Shown here piece after piece: positions 15,918 to 25,765 of a stretch of 64,000 nt of DNA. The notes under the pieces were generated by a model. The model was not told the origin of the DNA. It was given only the letters and a program-made list of their open reading frames with translations, and searched no databases. The DNA comes from Palsa-343 sp036269135 (lineage in GTDB: Bacteria; Acidobacteriota; Terriglobia; Terriglobales; Acidobacteriaceae). The position numbers were made by a program, and so were the translations under genes. The number at the start of each line of letters is the position of its first letter. The first letter of the stretch is position 1. Location of the stretch: contig DATASQ010000008.1 in assembly GCA_036269135.1 (NCBI GenBank), positions 1 through 64,000 of the forward strand, in the 5' to 3' direction.

Positions 15918-18762
15918 CGGTGAGGGTGAGATTGGTGGAAGCCGTGATGCTGGAAGCGGCAGTGTCGGTGCCGGTGAGGGTGATGGTGTAGGCGCCCTGG
16001 GCCACGTCAGTGCCGGCGGAGCCACCGGAGCTGTTGCTGGCGCCGCTGCCGGAGTTTGTGCCGCATCCGGTGGCCAGGCCCAGAACGGCGACGAGCAGGA
16101 AACAGCTCATGAGCATCCACGCGTGCCGGCGTAGTCTGCGGAAACCGATGAACAGAAGTCCGGCAAAGGCGGCTGCCCCGAAGGGGATGGTCCTGCCGAG
16201 CGGCGGATGTTGCCGCGAAGCGATGGCGCCGCCCCGGGCAAAGGAGTGAGCCTTGCCGGTGGGACCCGTGACCGTGGTGCAGGCGCTTTGCGAGGTATAG
16301 AGCGTCAGGGTGGAAGTAGTAGTTCCACCGGCCGTCAGGGTGGCGTTCGCGATGGTGTAGCAACCATAGTTCTGGAGCGAAGGGTCGGTGGTGCTGAGGG
16401 CGAAGCTGACGGTTCCCGCGAAGGAGTTCTGCGAGGCCACGCTCACCGTGGAGGTGCCCGAATTGCCCTGGGTGACCGAGACATTGGGCGCAGAAAGCGT
16501 GAAGGTGCCGCTGGAAGCGGCTCCGGGGATGGTGACGGTGACGGAGCCGGAGGACGCGGCGAAGGTGGAATCGCCGGAGTAGCTGGCAAGGATCACGTGC
16601 GAACCGGGAGTGGTGGATGAGAAGGTGTAGGTCGCCGTACCCGCCGTCAGCGTGAGGGTGGGAGTCTGCACCGTGCCATCGACGGTGATGGTGACGGTGC
16701 CGGTGGGAATGGCGGCGATCGCGGTCGAGCTGGATGCGACGGTGACGGTGATAACGTCGTTCGCGCCGGAGGCCGGCGTGGCGGTGGCGGCTGAAACCGT
16801 GGTCGTGGTGCCGTCGAGGGTGCTGGTGGAGCTGCCCGGCCAGGCATTGAGGAGATTATTGAAGTTCACCGACCCGAGGCCGCTGGCTTCGTCATAGCCG
16901 GTGGTTGCGGCATAGGAGCCGGCGCCGGCGGTGGAGCAGTAGCTGGAACCTGCCGTGCATTTGTTGCTGCCGCTGGTGATGTCGTGGAAAGCGGAGGCGT
17001 AGGTGGTGGCGTTAGCGGCCAGGGTATAGAGGGTGGGGTTCACCAGGCCGAGGCCGGAGGCGTTCAGCTTTTGATTGACGATGGCCAGCAGGCCGGCAAA
17101 GATGGGCGTGGCAAAGCTGGTGCCGCCGCCGATGGTGAGGTCCTGGGAGCTGGAGTCGCGAAAGCCGCTGTTGCAGCTTGCCTTCTGACCGCTGCTCCAG
17201 GAGGAGGAGTCGCTGGTGCAGTAAAGATAGCCGGCGTTGTCCGCGGAAGCGTCGAGAGAGACGTCGGGCACAAGGCGATGGCTTCCGGAGGCGAGGCCGG
17301 GGACACCGGTCTGCCAGGAGGGCCGGGGCGCGAAGACACTGGCGCCGCCGCCGCCCGATGAGAGGGCGTATTGCGCGCCGTACTCGTTGCCGATGGCCGC
17401 GCTGTCGTCGTTCCAGACCTGCTCCGGGATATAGGAGAGAGCAGAGCTGACCACGTCGCTGCCGCTGGACGATTCCCAGTAAGCAGAGTTGTTCGCGGCC
17501 ACGTCGGCAGAGGGGAATTCGGTGCCGCCGATGCCGGTGGCGTAGACGCTGGAGGCGGGGAAATTGACGGCGAGAGCTTCCTGCTGCGTGGTGCTCAGGC
17601 CGCTGTTGCCGTTGGGATCGAAGCAGGCGGTGGAGCCATCATCGCCGGAGGCGGCGAGGATGCTCTGTCCCTGGCTGGCGCCCTGCTCGAGGGTGGACTC
17701 AAGGGAGGCAAAGCTGCCGGCGTCCAGCTCGGTTTCGCAGGTGCCGTAGCTCATGCTGATGACGCTGCCGAGCTTGTTGTCGATGGCGTATTGGAGAGAG
17801 TTGTAGACGTCGTAGTTGCTGTTATTGCCGGTATAGACGAAGTCGATGGTGGCGCCGGGGGCGATGCCGCCGGAGTACTCGACGTCGAGGTCGGATTCGG
17901 CTTCGTCGCCGGAGGCCACGGCAGCGGTCCCGGAGTTGGGAACGAGGATCATATCGGGATCTTTGACGGTGAGGCCGGCGGCTTTCTGGAAGGCTTCGAT
18001 GTCGGACCTGGAGATTTCGGACTGGCCGACGACGACGATAGTCTGGCCGGAGCCGGTATAGCCGGAGTTATACGCGGGGTTGATGTCGTAAATGGTGGCG
18101 ACATCTTTGGGGGTGAGGTTGTGCTGGTTGCTGCTTTTGGCGGTGAACTGCGGCTGGGCCGTGGGGATGCGGATTTCCGGTTTGGGACGGAAGTCGTTGA
18201 GGTCGCGGACTGACTGGACGATACCGCTCAGGGCGGCGGGAATCTGCAGTTCGGTGGCGTTGGCGAAGTGGGTTTCGCCGTCCAGCCGATAACGATTGAG
18301 CTGGGTGCCGAAGGCGGTCTCGACCATGCCGGCGGTGCCGGAGACGGCGATGCTGTTGTGGCTGTGGGCGACGCTGTCGATATTGAAGCCCTGGGAATTG
18401 AGCCAGGACTCGACTTTGGCCAGGTCGGCATCGCTCATACCGAAGCGGGCAGCATATTCGGCGGGCGTGATCCAGGCGTGATACAAGGGCGAGCCGGGGG
18501 TCTGCTGGGCCTGGACGAGGGTGTCCAGCTCGGCCTTCTGTGCCGGAGACGGCTGGAAGTACAGGGTGATGCCGTTGATGGGGGTCGCCGGATCGAGCGG
18601 GCCGAGATTGGTGGCGCGTGCCAGCCGGGGGCTCACCGAGCCGCGAAGAGTGGTGAGGGCATTAGGGTTAATGGCTTCGGCGATGCGGCCGGCAGGTTGC
18701 TGCGCGAGCACCGGCACCGACACGAACAGTGCGGCCAGGAGGAGGCGGGGAAAACGGCGCAT
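15910..18762 (-). CDS. S53 sedolisin-type serine-carboxyl protease with Ig-like tail
   Basis: 950 residues, start ATG at 18762. Signal peptide (LLLAALFVSVPVLAQQ). The pro-kumamolisin activation domain (about 45-190; SPLYHAWITPAEYAARFG) is followed by a subtilisin-like catalytic domain. Catalytic Glu/Asp lie in EAESDLDVEYSGG, the oxyanion Asp in AASGDDGST and the nucleophile Ser in GGGTSFATP; the calcium site is near GYDEASGLGSVN. After about residue 590 come two Ig-like modules (VITVTVASSSTAIAAIPTGT..., GTFTLSAPNVSVTQGNSGT), then two membrane-like helices (FGAAAFAGLLFIGF, LMSCFLLVAVLGLATGCG) and a last Ig-strand-like segment YTITLTGTD...LTLTVN. Acid-active secreted peptidase by family; the tail resembles that of the protein at 59761. 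Confidence 0.9.
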   Translation of the reverse strand: MRRFPRLLLAALFVSVPVLAQQPAGRIAEAINPNALTTLRGSVSPRLARATNLGPLDPATPINGITLYFQPSPAQKAELDTLVQAQQTPGSPLYHAWITPAEYAARFGMSDADLAKVESWLNSQGFNIDSVAHSHNSIAVSGTAGMVETAFGTQLNRYRLDGETHFANATELQIPAALSGIVQSVRDLNDFRPKPEIRIPTAQPQFTAKSSNQHNLTPKDVATIYDINPAYNSGYTGSGQTIVVVGQSEISRSDIEAFQKAAGLTVKDPDMILVPNSGTAAVASGDEAESDLDVEYSGGIAPGATIDFVYTGNNSNYDVYNSLQYAIDNKLGSVISMSYGTCETELDAGSFASLESTLEQGASQGQSILAASGDDGSTACFDPNGNSGLSTTQQEALAVNFPASSVYATGIGGTEFPSADVAANNSAYWESSSGSDVVSSALSYIPEQVWNDDSAAIGNEYGAQYALSSGGGGASVFAPRPSWQTGVPGLASGSHRLVPDVSLDASADNAGYLYCTSDSSSWSSGQKASCNSGFRDSSSQDLTIGGGTSFATPIFAGLLAIVNQKLNASGLGLVNPTLYTLAANATTYASAFHDITSGSNKCTAGSSYCSTAGAGSYAATTGYDEASGLGSVNFNNLLNAWPGSSTSTLDGTTTTVSAATATPASGANDVITVTVASSSTAIAAIPTGTVTITVDGTVQTPTLTLTAGTATYTFSSTTPGSHVILASYSGDSTFAASSGSVTVTIPGAASSGTFTLSAPNVSVTQGNSGTSTVSVASQNSFAGTVSFALSTTDPSLQNYGCYTIANATLTAGGTTTSTLTLYTSQSACTTVTGPTGKAHSFARGGAIASRQHPPLGRTIPFGAAAFAGLLFIGFRRLRRHAWMLMSCFLLVAVLGLATGCGTNSGSGASNSSGGSAGTDVAQGAYTITLTGTDTAASSITASTNLTLTVN

Positions 18763-18929
18763 GGGACCTTTTAGACGTCTCCTGGGGCATTCTTGTTTGT
18801 CTGGTGGCCGGATTTGGCGCTGGAGGGCCAGGCGACCCGGTTTCATCTCCGATAGTGCGGCTCGAGGTGAGGGGTGACCCGAAGGCGTTCCGTGAAGTGT
18901 GTGAGCGCGGGATGCAAGGCGGGCGGGTG

Positions 18930-19616
18930 CTATTGAGGGGGATCGCCGAGCTTGAAAATGATCGCGATCTGGGTCTGGAAGGCAACGGGCTTGCCGTAGA
19001 CCCTCCACGGGCGATAGCGCCAGGAACGGACGGCGGTGAGAGCAGCGAATTCAAGGAGCGCCGGGCCGCTGACGGGCTGGACAGACTGGACGGCGCCATC
19101 GGCTCCAATGGTCGCGGCGAGCACGACTGTGCCCTGGATGTTGGCGCTGCTGGCGGCGGGGGGATAAACCGGGGGAGGGGCGGTTAACTTCATGGTCTCG
19201 GCGATAACGGGATCGACGGGAACGGGTTGCGTGGGAAGGGGCGGCTGTTTTGTTGAAGCGGGCGGGTTTGCGGAAGCGGGCGTGGTGAGGACGGAGGCCG
19301 CAGGGCCGGGGACGGTCTGGGCAGCGCTCTTCGCCGATGCCGGCGCGGCAGCAGCGCGCATTGCGGAGGGGGGCGCGGGGGCTGGCGCCGGCGCGGCTGT
19401 GGGCTCGATCGGCGCGGATGGATCGGCAACAGGAGCCGGCGAGGGTGAGGGGGCCGACTGGGGACGGGGAGCCGCCGGCTGGAGATACAGGACCGCGAAG
19501 AGCGCCGCGGCCAGCAAATAGGGCGCGGCGATGGCGAGGGCGTTGGCGACGCGCCAGCCGAGGGGGTTGTCGGCCGAATCGTCGAAGCGAGGGGCGGCTT
19601 TGGTTCCGGAAGACAT
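18930..19616 (-). CDS. TonB-family energy-transducing protein
   Basis: 228 residues, ATG at 19616 with GGAGGTG upstream. One N-terminal transmembrane segment (ALAIAAPYLLAAALFAVLY), a long Pro/Ala/Ser-rich periplasm-spanning linker (about residues 50-145) and a C-terminal TonB domain (PPPVYPPAASSANIQGTVVL, GAVQSVQPVSGPALLEFAAL, AVRSWRYRPWRVYGKPV). TonB proteins couple the ExbB/ExbD proton motor to outer-membrane receptors, but neither ExbBD nor a receptor is adjacent. The frame runs on upstream of 19616 but loses the pattern. Confidence 0.88.
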   Translation of the reverse strand: MSSGTKAAPRFDDSADNPLGWRVANALAIAAPYLLAAALFAVLYLQPAAPRPQSAPSPSPAPVADPSAPIEPTAAPAPAPAPPSAMRAAAAPASAKSAAQTVPGPAASVLTTPASANPPASTKQPPLPTQPVPVDPVIAETMKLTAPPPVYPPAASSANIQGTVVLAATIGADGAVQSVQPVSGPALLEFAALTAVRSWRYRPWRVYGKPVAFQTQIAIIFKLGDPPQ

Positions 19617-19720
19617 GGACACCTCCGGCGGAAGGGTGAGGAGAATTGTACGGGAGTGGCGGCGGGGCCTGCCCGTGGCGTCCCGAGCCGGGATGGTTCG
19701 GGACGCCGGGTGGGGTCGGG

Positions 19721-21040
19721 TTAGTAGGTGATGTCGGCAAATGTGAAGAGCCAGGGAGCGGCATTGACGCCGGTCCCGCTGACCGAGGCGCAGTGGCCGG
19801 AGCCGGGGCCGGTGGCACAGTTCCACCAGTTTTCGGTGGCGTCGACCGTGCCGGTGCCCAGGTTGTCGATGCCGATGGAGCGCGGCAGGTTATTGAAGTG
19901 GACGTTGAGCTGGCCGGAGGGCGCCTTGAAAGCGATCGCGACCGCTTCGTTGTCGATGTCGTTGTTCGAGACGACGGTTCCGGTGATGGGGACCTGGCTG
20001 GCAATGTTGATGGCGGTGGGTCCGGGGGTGGCCGTGTCGGCCGTATCGGCGGCGTTCCCGGAGAAGTAGTTGTCGACGACTTCGTTGTTGTTCAGGTTGG
20101 CGTTGGGCGTCCCGGGAGGCGCGGCGTGGTTATGCATGGCAAAGCCAGGCATGCCGTTGTTGCGGAGGTCGTTGCCGATGACCACGTTGCCGGTGTTGAT
20201 CATGGCAGGACCGGCAGCAAAGATGCCGACCCCGGCACCGGCGCCCGGCAGCTCCGTGCCATTATGCCAGGACCGGTTGTGCGCGATGGTGTTGTTCCAG
20301 ACGCCCCAGGAACCCTGGGCTGCGGGCAGGAGGCTCGTGGCCGGCGCGTGCGAGGCCAGGGTGATGCCGCAGTCGTAGGGGTTGTCGTGGACGAAGTTGC
20401 CGGTGAGGAGATTGTTCTGGCTGGGGCCGGTCTCGTCGCTGGTGAGAATGCCGCCGGAGTTGTGGTCGATTTCGTTGTTGCGCAGGGTGGCGTGGTCGGC
20501 GGCCATCAGGTGGATGCCCTCGCCGCAGTCGTCGCCTTCGCTGGTTTCAAAGGCGGGCTGGTCGGGGCAGGCGCCGGCGCTGATGTCGAGGGACTGATCG
20601 TTGTCGTAGACGTGGTTGCCGGCCAGGGTGACGTTGCCGGCGTTGGCGACGAGGATGCCTTCGAATTTGGCATTGCGGACGTCGAAGCCGGAGACGACGA
20701 CGTTCCAGACGCCGGCGTTCGGCGCGGCGGACATGCCGTTGATGAAGATGCCGTTGGAGAGGCCGGTGGCGTCGATGACGGCGTGGGTTCCAGGAACGGC
20801 AACGAGGGAGACGGACCGGGTGATGGTGACCTGCTCTTTGTAGACGCCGGGCCAGACGTAGATGACGTCACCGGGGGCCGCGGCAGCGACGGCGGCGCCG
20901 ATGGTCTTTTGACAGCCGAGATGCCCCTGGGGCTGGACGCAGAGGGTGGCGGCCGAAGCGAGAGATGCGGCGGCGAGAGCGAACAGACTGCTCCCGAAGA
21001 GGATGCGACAGCGGCGCGGAATCCAATGGTGGGTCAACAT
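19721..21040 (-). CDS. Secreted right-handed parallel beta-helix protein
   Basis: 439 residues, ATG at 21040 with AGGAG seven bases upstream. The signal peptide (RILFGSSLFALAAASLASAA) is followed by a motif common to DUF1565/NosD-like helices (IGAAVAAAAPGDVIYVWPGVYKEQVTITRSVSL as a continuous region). Many Asn-ladder rungs follow, such as VVVSGFDVRNAKFEGILVAN, NVTLAGNHVYDNDQSLDI, HATLRNNEIDHNSGGILT and NEVVDNYFSGNAADT. Predicted to be a secreted or periplasmic beta-solenoid; carbohydrate binding or degradation is common in the fold but no catalytic triad can be assigned by eye. Confidence 0.8.
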   Translation of the reverse strand: MLTHHWIPRRCRILFGSSLFALAAASLASAATLCVQPQGHLGCQKTIGAAVAAAAPGDVIYVWPGVYKEQVTITRSVSLVAVPGTHAVIDATGLSNGIFINGMSAAPNAGVWNVVVSGFDVRNAKFEGILVANAGNVTLAGNHVYDNDQSLDISAGACPDQPAFETSEGDDCGEGIHLMAADHATLRNNEIDHNSGGILTSDETGPSQNNLLTGNFVHDNPYDCGITLASHAPATSLLPAAQGSWGVWNNTIAHNRSWHNGTELPGAGAGVGIFAAGPAMINTGNVVIGNDLRNNGMPGFAMHNHAAPPGTPNANLNNNEVVDNYFSGNAADTADTATPGPTAINIASQVPITGTVVSNNDIDNEAVAIAFKAPSGQLNVHFNNLPRSIGIDNLGTGTVDATENWWNCATGPGSGHCASVSGTGVNAAPWLFTFADITY

Positions 21041-21646
21041 GGGGTTCTCCTGAGGGACCGAATTGCCTCTGGGGCGCGGCGGGGGAGGCGTACGAGGAGT
21101 ACCGGCTCGGGATGGCGGCGTCATCGTACATGGGCGGCCGTGATTTTCACAACGGGTGCGTTGAACGGCTCCTTTACAGGGTCCGACTTCCCTGCCCTGC
21201 GGAAGCGTGACCTGGGACGAGAAGGGGGCGGACGCGGCGTGGTTGCGCCGGGCTGCGGGGAAAAAGCTGCGGGAACCGCGTGAGGAGGCGGGTCCCGCAG
21301 TTCGGGAGGTGCAATCAAGTCGAAGAAGAGCCGCAGATGGTTTCCTGGGGTGTCTTCGACGGAGAATGCGTTGCGGGGCGGGAAAAGGGGCAACGGATTC
21401 TCAGATTATTTTGGGGGGCGGCCGAAAGTCTCCGGGGACAAGGCTTCGATCCTTCCTGGAGAGGCAGCGTTCGACCCGGCCAGGTTATTGATTTTGCATA
21501 ACTTTTAGGGCGGCCGGAGGGGTGTCCGCGCGTGCTAAAATAAGGATGGAAACGAATCCTGTAAATCCTCATTTTTCCCAGGTTTTTCGGGCCAAAAACG
21601 AGTCTCGTTTGCCCGCGAAAATCACCCCAGAGACGACCGGAGTTTC
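21041..21646. other. Intergenic region upstream of gyrB
   Basis: About 606 bases with no gene I can support; the short minus-strand frames here are proline/arginine-rich and have no ribosome binding site. The last 170 bases become AT-richer. A -10-like TAAAAT (21536-21541) sits about 105 bases before the gyrB ATG, without a convincing -35. No DnaA-box cluster was noticed, so there is no sign of an origin here. Confidence 0.4.
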
Positions 21647-24268
21647 ATGGCAACCAAAGAAATCACACCCACGCAGGACGCGATCCCGACCGGGACCGAG
21701 ATGAAGAGCGGCGGCAAGGCAGCGAACGGGAACGGTTCGTACACCGGCGAAAACATCAAGGTGCTGGAAGGTCTGGAGGCGGTGCGCCTGCGGCCGGCGA
21801 TGTATATCGGATCGACGGGCGAGATGGGCCTGCACCACCTGGTGTATGAGGTGGTGGACAACTCGGTGGACGAAGCGCTGGCGGGGTACGCGGCGAAAAT
21901 CGAAGTCGCGATCCACGACGACAACTCGATCACGGTGGTGGACGACGGCCGCGGCATCCCTGTGGACGAGATGACGCTGGACAATGGCGAGAAGATGGCT
22001 GCGGTGCAGGTGGTGCTGACCAAGCTGCACGCGGGAGGCAAGTTCGACACCTCCACGTACAAAGTGTCCGGCGGGCTGCACGGCGTGGGGGTGAGCTGCG
22101 TGAACGCGCTGGCCGAGCAGTTCAATGTGGAGATCTGGCGCGACGGCGGCACGTATGAGCAGGACTATTCCAAAGGCATTCCGATCTCGAAGCTGCAGAA
22201 GACGGGGACGAGCAAGCGGCGCGGGACCAAGGTCCACTTTCTGCCGGACAGATCGATTTTCACGGTCACCGAGTACAACTACGACACGCTGGCGCAGCGG
22301 CTGCGGGAGCTGGCCTTCCTGAACAAGGGGCTGACCATCACGCTGACCGACGAGCGGGTGACCGATCCGAAGACGGGCGAGGCGAAGCGGGCGGAGTTCA
22401 AATATGCGGGGGGGATTGCGGAGTTCATCAGGCACCTGAACCGCGGCAAGCAGGCGCTGCACGACAAGCCGATTGTGATGGAAGGGCTGCGCGACGGCGT
22501 GGATATGGAAATCGCGCTGCAGTACAACGACGGCTATTCGGAGACGGTTTTCTGCTTTGCGAACAACATCAACACGGTGGATGGCGGAACGCACCTGTCG
22601 GGCTTTCGCACGGCGCTGACGCGGACGATCAACGCGATCGGGCAGCAACTGGGCCTGTTCAAGGACGTGAAAGAGAACCTGACCGGGGACGATGTGCGCG
22701 AGGGGCTGGTAGCGGTGATCAGCGTCAAGCTGCCGCAGCCGCAGTTCGAAGGGCAGACCAAGGGCAAGCTGAACTCGGACATTGCCGGGACGGTGCAGGC
22801 GCTGGTGAACGAGCGGCTGGGCGGCTATCTGGAGACGAATCCGCCGGTGGCGAAGAAGATCATCAACAAGGCGATTGAGGCGGCGCGCGCGCGCGAGGCG
22901 GCCCGCAAGGCGCGGGATCTGACGCGGCGCAAGGGCGCACTGGACGGGGGCGGTCTGCCGGGCAAGCTGGCGGACTGTTCGGAGCGGGATCCCGAACGGT
23001 GCGAGCTGTATCTGGTCGAGGGCGAGAGCGCCGGCGGGACGGCCAAGCAGGGACGGGACAGAAAATTTCAGGCCATCCTGCCGCTGAAGGGCAAGATTCT
23101 GAACGTGGAGAAGGCGCGCTACGACAAGATGCTGGGGCACGAGGAAATCCGCGCCATGATTACGGCGGTGGGCACCGGCATCGGCAAGGACGACTTCGAC
23201 CCGACCAAGCTGCGCTACGGCAAGATCATCCTGATGACGGACGCCGACGTGGACGGATCGCATATCCGTACGCTGCTGCTGACGTTCTTCTTCCGGCACA
23301 TGCAGGAGCTGATCAAGCGAAACAACGTGTATATCGCGCAGCCACCGCTGTACAAGATCAAGAAGGGGCGCTTCGAGCAGTACATCAAGGACGACCGCGA
23401 GTTTGTGCGGGTGATGGTGAAGCGCGCATCGGAGGGAATGATGATCCGCCATGGCGAGGGCGCGGCCCGGGTGGAGGGCGCGGCCCTGACGAAGTTCATG
23501 GGGCAGCTGAACGACTACCTGGGCTTCTTCGAAAAGGTGAACAAGCGGCTGCGCAATGACGAGGTCACAAGCCTGCTGGCGAAAGCGGAGCTGACGAAAC
23601 GGGCGGACTTCGAGAACAAGGTAAAACTCGAAGGGCTGTTTAAGGATCTGGAGAAGATCCAGAAGAAGTACCAGTTCAAGGCGCTGCACACCCCGGTGCA
23701 GGACGAGGAGCATCAGACCTGGTCGCTGCACTTCAGCGACGCGCAGGGCGCGGACCGGACGATTGACTGGCTGCTGGCGTCCACGCCGGAGTATCGGCAG
23801 ATGATGGCCAAGCACGCGCAGATCAAAGAGCTGCTGGAGCCGCCGTTCGTGATCGAGTATGGGGTGAAGGCAGCGGAAAAGGCCGTTCCGGACGCGGAAG
23901 AAGCGGGCACGGAGACGGAATCCGAAACGAAGGGCGAGGCGGAGGCGGGCAAACCGGCTCCGAAGCGCACCGGCAAGGCGTCGCTGGAGCCGGTGGAGAA
24001 GCAGACGCCGCGGGAGCTGTTCGAATATGTGATCGAGCAGGGACGGCGCGAATACCAGGTGCAGCGCTACAAGGGGCTGGGCGAGATGACGGCGACGCAG
24101 CTGTGGGAGACGACCATGGACCCCGAGCGGCGCACGCTGCTCAGCGTGAGACTCGAGGACATTGCCGAGACAGAGACGATCTTCACCACGCTGATGGGCG
24201 AAGACGTGGAAGCGCGGCGGAAGTTCATCGAAGACAACGCGCTGGACGTGAAGAACCTGGACATCTGA
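21647..24268 (+). CDS. gyrB: DNA gyrase subunit B
   Basis: 873 residues. The GHKL ATPase domain has EVVDNSVDEALAGY, DDGRGIPVDEM and the ATP lid GGLHGVGVSCVNAL; the TOPRIM domain has VEGESAGGTAKQGRD, PLKGKILNVEKAR and MTDADVDGSHIRTLLL; the C-terminus has YKGLGEMTATQLWETTMDP. It is longer than the about 640-residue Gram-positive GyrB and, like Gram-negative GyrB, has an insertion between TOPRIM and the C-terminal tail. A Glu/Lys/Ala-rich linker (about residues 750-790) lies in this part. With GyrA it introduces negative supercoils. GGAG lies five bases before the ATG. Identification as GyrB rather than ParE rests on the length and these motifs. Confidence 0.95.
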   Translation: MATKEITPTQDAIPTGTEMKSGGKAANGNGSYTGENIKVLEGLEAVRLRPAMYIGSTGEMGLHHLVYEVVDNSVDEALAGYAAKIEVAIHDDNSITVVDDGRGIPVDEMTLDNGEKMAAVQVVLTKLHAGGKFDTSTYKVSGGLHGVGVSCVNALAEQFNVEIWRDGGTYEQDYSKGIPISKLQKTGTSKRRGTKVHFLPDRSIFTVTEYNYDTLAQRLRELAFLNKGLTITLTDERVTDPKTGEAKRAEFKYAGGIAEFIRHLNRGKQALHDKPIVMEGLRDGVDMEIALQYNDGYSETVFCFANNINTVDGGTHLSGFRTALTRTINAIGQQLGLFKDVKENLTGDDVREGLVAVISVKLPQPQFEGQTKGKLNSDIAGTVQALVNERLGGYLETNPPVAKKIINKAIEAARAREAARKARDLTRRKGALDGGGLPGKLADCSERDPERCELYLVEGESAGGTAKQGRDRKFQAILPLKGKILNVEKARYDKMLGHEEIRAMITAVGTGIGKDDFDPTKLRYGKIILMTDADVDGSHIRTLLLTFFFRHMQELIKRNNVYIAQPPLYKIKKGRFEQYIKDDREFVRVMVKRASEGMMIRHGEGAARVEGAALTKFMGQLNDYLGFFEKVNKRLRNDEVTSLLAKAELTKRADFENKVKLEGLFKDLEKIQKKYQFKALHTPVQDEEHQTWSLHFSDAQGADRTIDWLLASTPEYRQMMAKHAQIKELLEPPFVIEYGVKAAEKAVPDAEEAGTETESETKGEAEAGKPAPKRTGKASLEPVEKQTPRELFEYVIEQGRREYQVQRYKGLGEMTATQLWETTMDPERRTLLSVRLEDIAETETIFTTLMGEDVEARRKFIEDNALDVKNLDI

Positions 24269-24304
24269 TCCGGGCTGTCCTGTGTAGCAGGGCAGGAACG
24301 ACGC

Positions 24305-25765
24305 TCAGATGGATTCGGGCGGCTGACTTTCCGGGCTCATGCCGGTCACGGGGAGAAACACTTCGAAGGTCGTGCCGCTGCGTTCCGGGCGGGTTGAGGA
24401 ACGGAAGCGGATGCTGCCTTTGTGGTTCATGATGAGGTTTCTCGAGACCCACAGGCCGAGGCCGGAACCGCGCAGCTCCTTGGTAGTGAAAAAAGGATCG
24501 AACATGAGCTTCTGCACGTCTTTGGGAATGCCGCTGCCGCGGTCGTGGATGGTCACGCGTGTGCCTTGCTGGCCGGCGCGGTGGCCGCGGCGGACGCGGA
24601 TGCAGATCTCCGTGTCGGGGCTGGCGGCTTCGGCCGCATTCCGGACGAGATTGCCGAAAACCTGGGTCAGCTGGCCGGGATAGCCGTAAATCGCCAGGGT
24701 CGGCTCGTGCTCAAACTTCACGCGCACCCGTCGCGCCAGCGCAGACCTCTGAAAGAGGTCGATGACATCGGCGACGAGGCTGCCGATGTCGAGGGCGACC
24801 GGCCTGAGGGTGTCGCGGTGAAACGAGAGGGTCTGGCGGGTAATCCGCGAGATGCGCCCGAGTTCTTCGTTGGCACCCGACAGGTAACCATGCATGGCTT
24901 CCGCGCTGGAGGAGGCCTGCGCGAGGTAAAGGAGATTGGTCAGGGATTCCAGCGGATTATTGATCTCGTGGGCAATGGCATTCGCCAGCTTGCCGGTCGC
25001 GGCGATCTTTTCCGCCGTACGGACGGCGTATTCGGCCAGACGGCGGTCGGTCACATCGGAAACCACCAGGACCACAGAGGCGGATTCCCCTTCGGCGCCG
25101 ACACTTTTCACGGCGAGCTGAATGGTCTTGTCGCCGAGAGAGAACTCCGAGGGCGCATGGTTACCAGGATCCTGAAAGAGCGGCTCGCTGGTCCCGATGA
25201 GACGTTTCAATAAGTGGGCGGCGTCTTCGCCGGGAGAGGGTGAATTGCCTTCTCCGCACAGCGCCTCGAAGGCAGCATTCCACCGGATCAGCCTGCGGTC
25301 GTTGCCGATCACCGCGAGGCCCTCGGAGAGGGCGTCGAAGGTGGCCTGCCACTGGCTGGCGGCGTACCGCGCCACGCTCTCGGCGGCGCGCAGGCGCAGG
25401 AGCGATCGCACCGTCGCGATCAGCACGGTTCCGTCGATGGGATGGATCAGGTATCCATCCGCGCCGGCTTCGAGCGCCCGTGTCTTGTTGTCGCTGGACA
25501 CCATGGACGCCGAGATTTGCAGGATGGAGATCTGCGAGGTCACGGGATCGCTCTTGATGCGGCGGCACACGTCGAAGCCGGACATGTCCGGGAGATTGAC
25601 ATCGAGAACAATGACGTCGGGGAGGGTCGTGGCCTGAGCCAGGGCTTCGCTGCCCCGGGACGCCTCCAGGCAATCGTAGTTCGCCTGGCGGAGGACGCGG
25701 CAGAGGACATAGCGAGTTTGTTCCTGGTCATCGACAATCAGGATGCGCGGCCGCCGCTCAGCCAT
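24305..25765 (-). CDS. Receiver-PAS-histidine kinase (stressosome operon)
   Basis: 486 residues. The N-terminal receiver (ILIVDDQEQTRY, phospho-acceptor in VIVLDVNLPDMSGFD) has 'HPID' where the conserved lysine region lies. A PAS-like segment (ATFDALSEGLAVIGNDRRLI) is followed by a HisKA domain with phospho-acceptor His in LANAIAHEINNPLESL and a HATPase (NLVRNAAEAAS, DRGSGIPKD, GSGLGLWVSRNL). The ATG at 25765 overlaps the end of the upstream hybrid kinase gene by eight bases, so the two are translationally coupled. It is the last gene of the rsbRST-like operon. No membrane segment, so it is cytoplasmic; the receiver-first order suggests it can take phosphate from another kinase. Confidence 0.87.
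   Translation of the reverse strand: MAERRPRILIVDDQEQTRYVLCRVLRQANYDCLEASRGSEALAQATTLPDVIVLDVNLPDMSGFDVCRRIKSDPVTSQISILQISASMVSSDNKTRALEAGADGYLIHPIDGTVLIATVRSLLRLRAAESVARYAASQWQATFDALSEGLAVIGNDRRLIRWNAAFEALCGEGNSPSPGEDAAHLLKRLIGTSEPLFQDPGNHAPSEFSLGDKTIQLAVKSVGAEGESASVVLVVSDVTDRRLAEYAVRTAEKIAATGKLANAIAHEINNPLESLTNLLYLAQASSSAEAMHGYLSGANEELGRISRITRQTLSFHRDTLRPVALDIGSLVADVIDLFQRSALARRVRVKFEHEPTLAIYGYPGQLTQVFGNLVRNAAEAASPDTEICIRVRRGHRAGQQGTRVTIHDRGSGIPKDVQKLMFDPFFTTKELRGSGLGLWVSRNLIMNHKGSIRFRSSTRPERSGTTFEVFLPVTGMSPESQPPESI

Noticed and set aside
18763..19008. N-terminal extension of the S53 protease
   Set aside because: Runs past a normal signal peptide start and has no signal or family resemblance.
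21041..21646. Replication origin next to gyrB
   Set aside because: dnaA and dnaN are not adjacent and no DnaA-box cluster was seen.
21569..23815. 748-residue frame on the minus strand across gyrB
   Set aside because: Shadow of gyrB; the plus-strand product has every gyrase motif.
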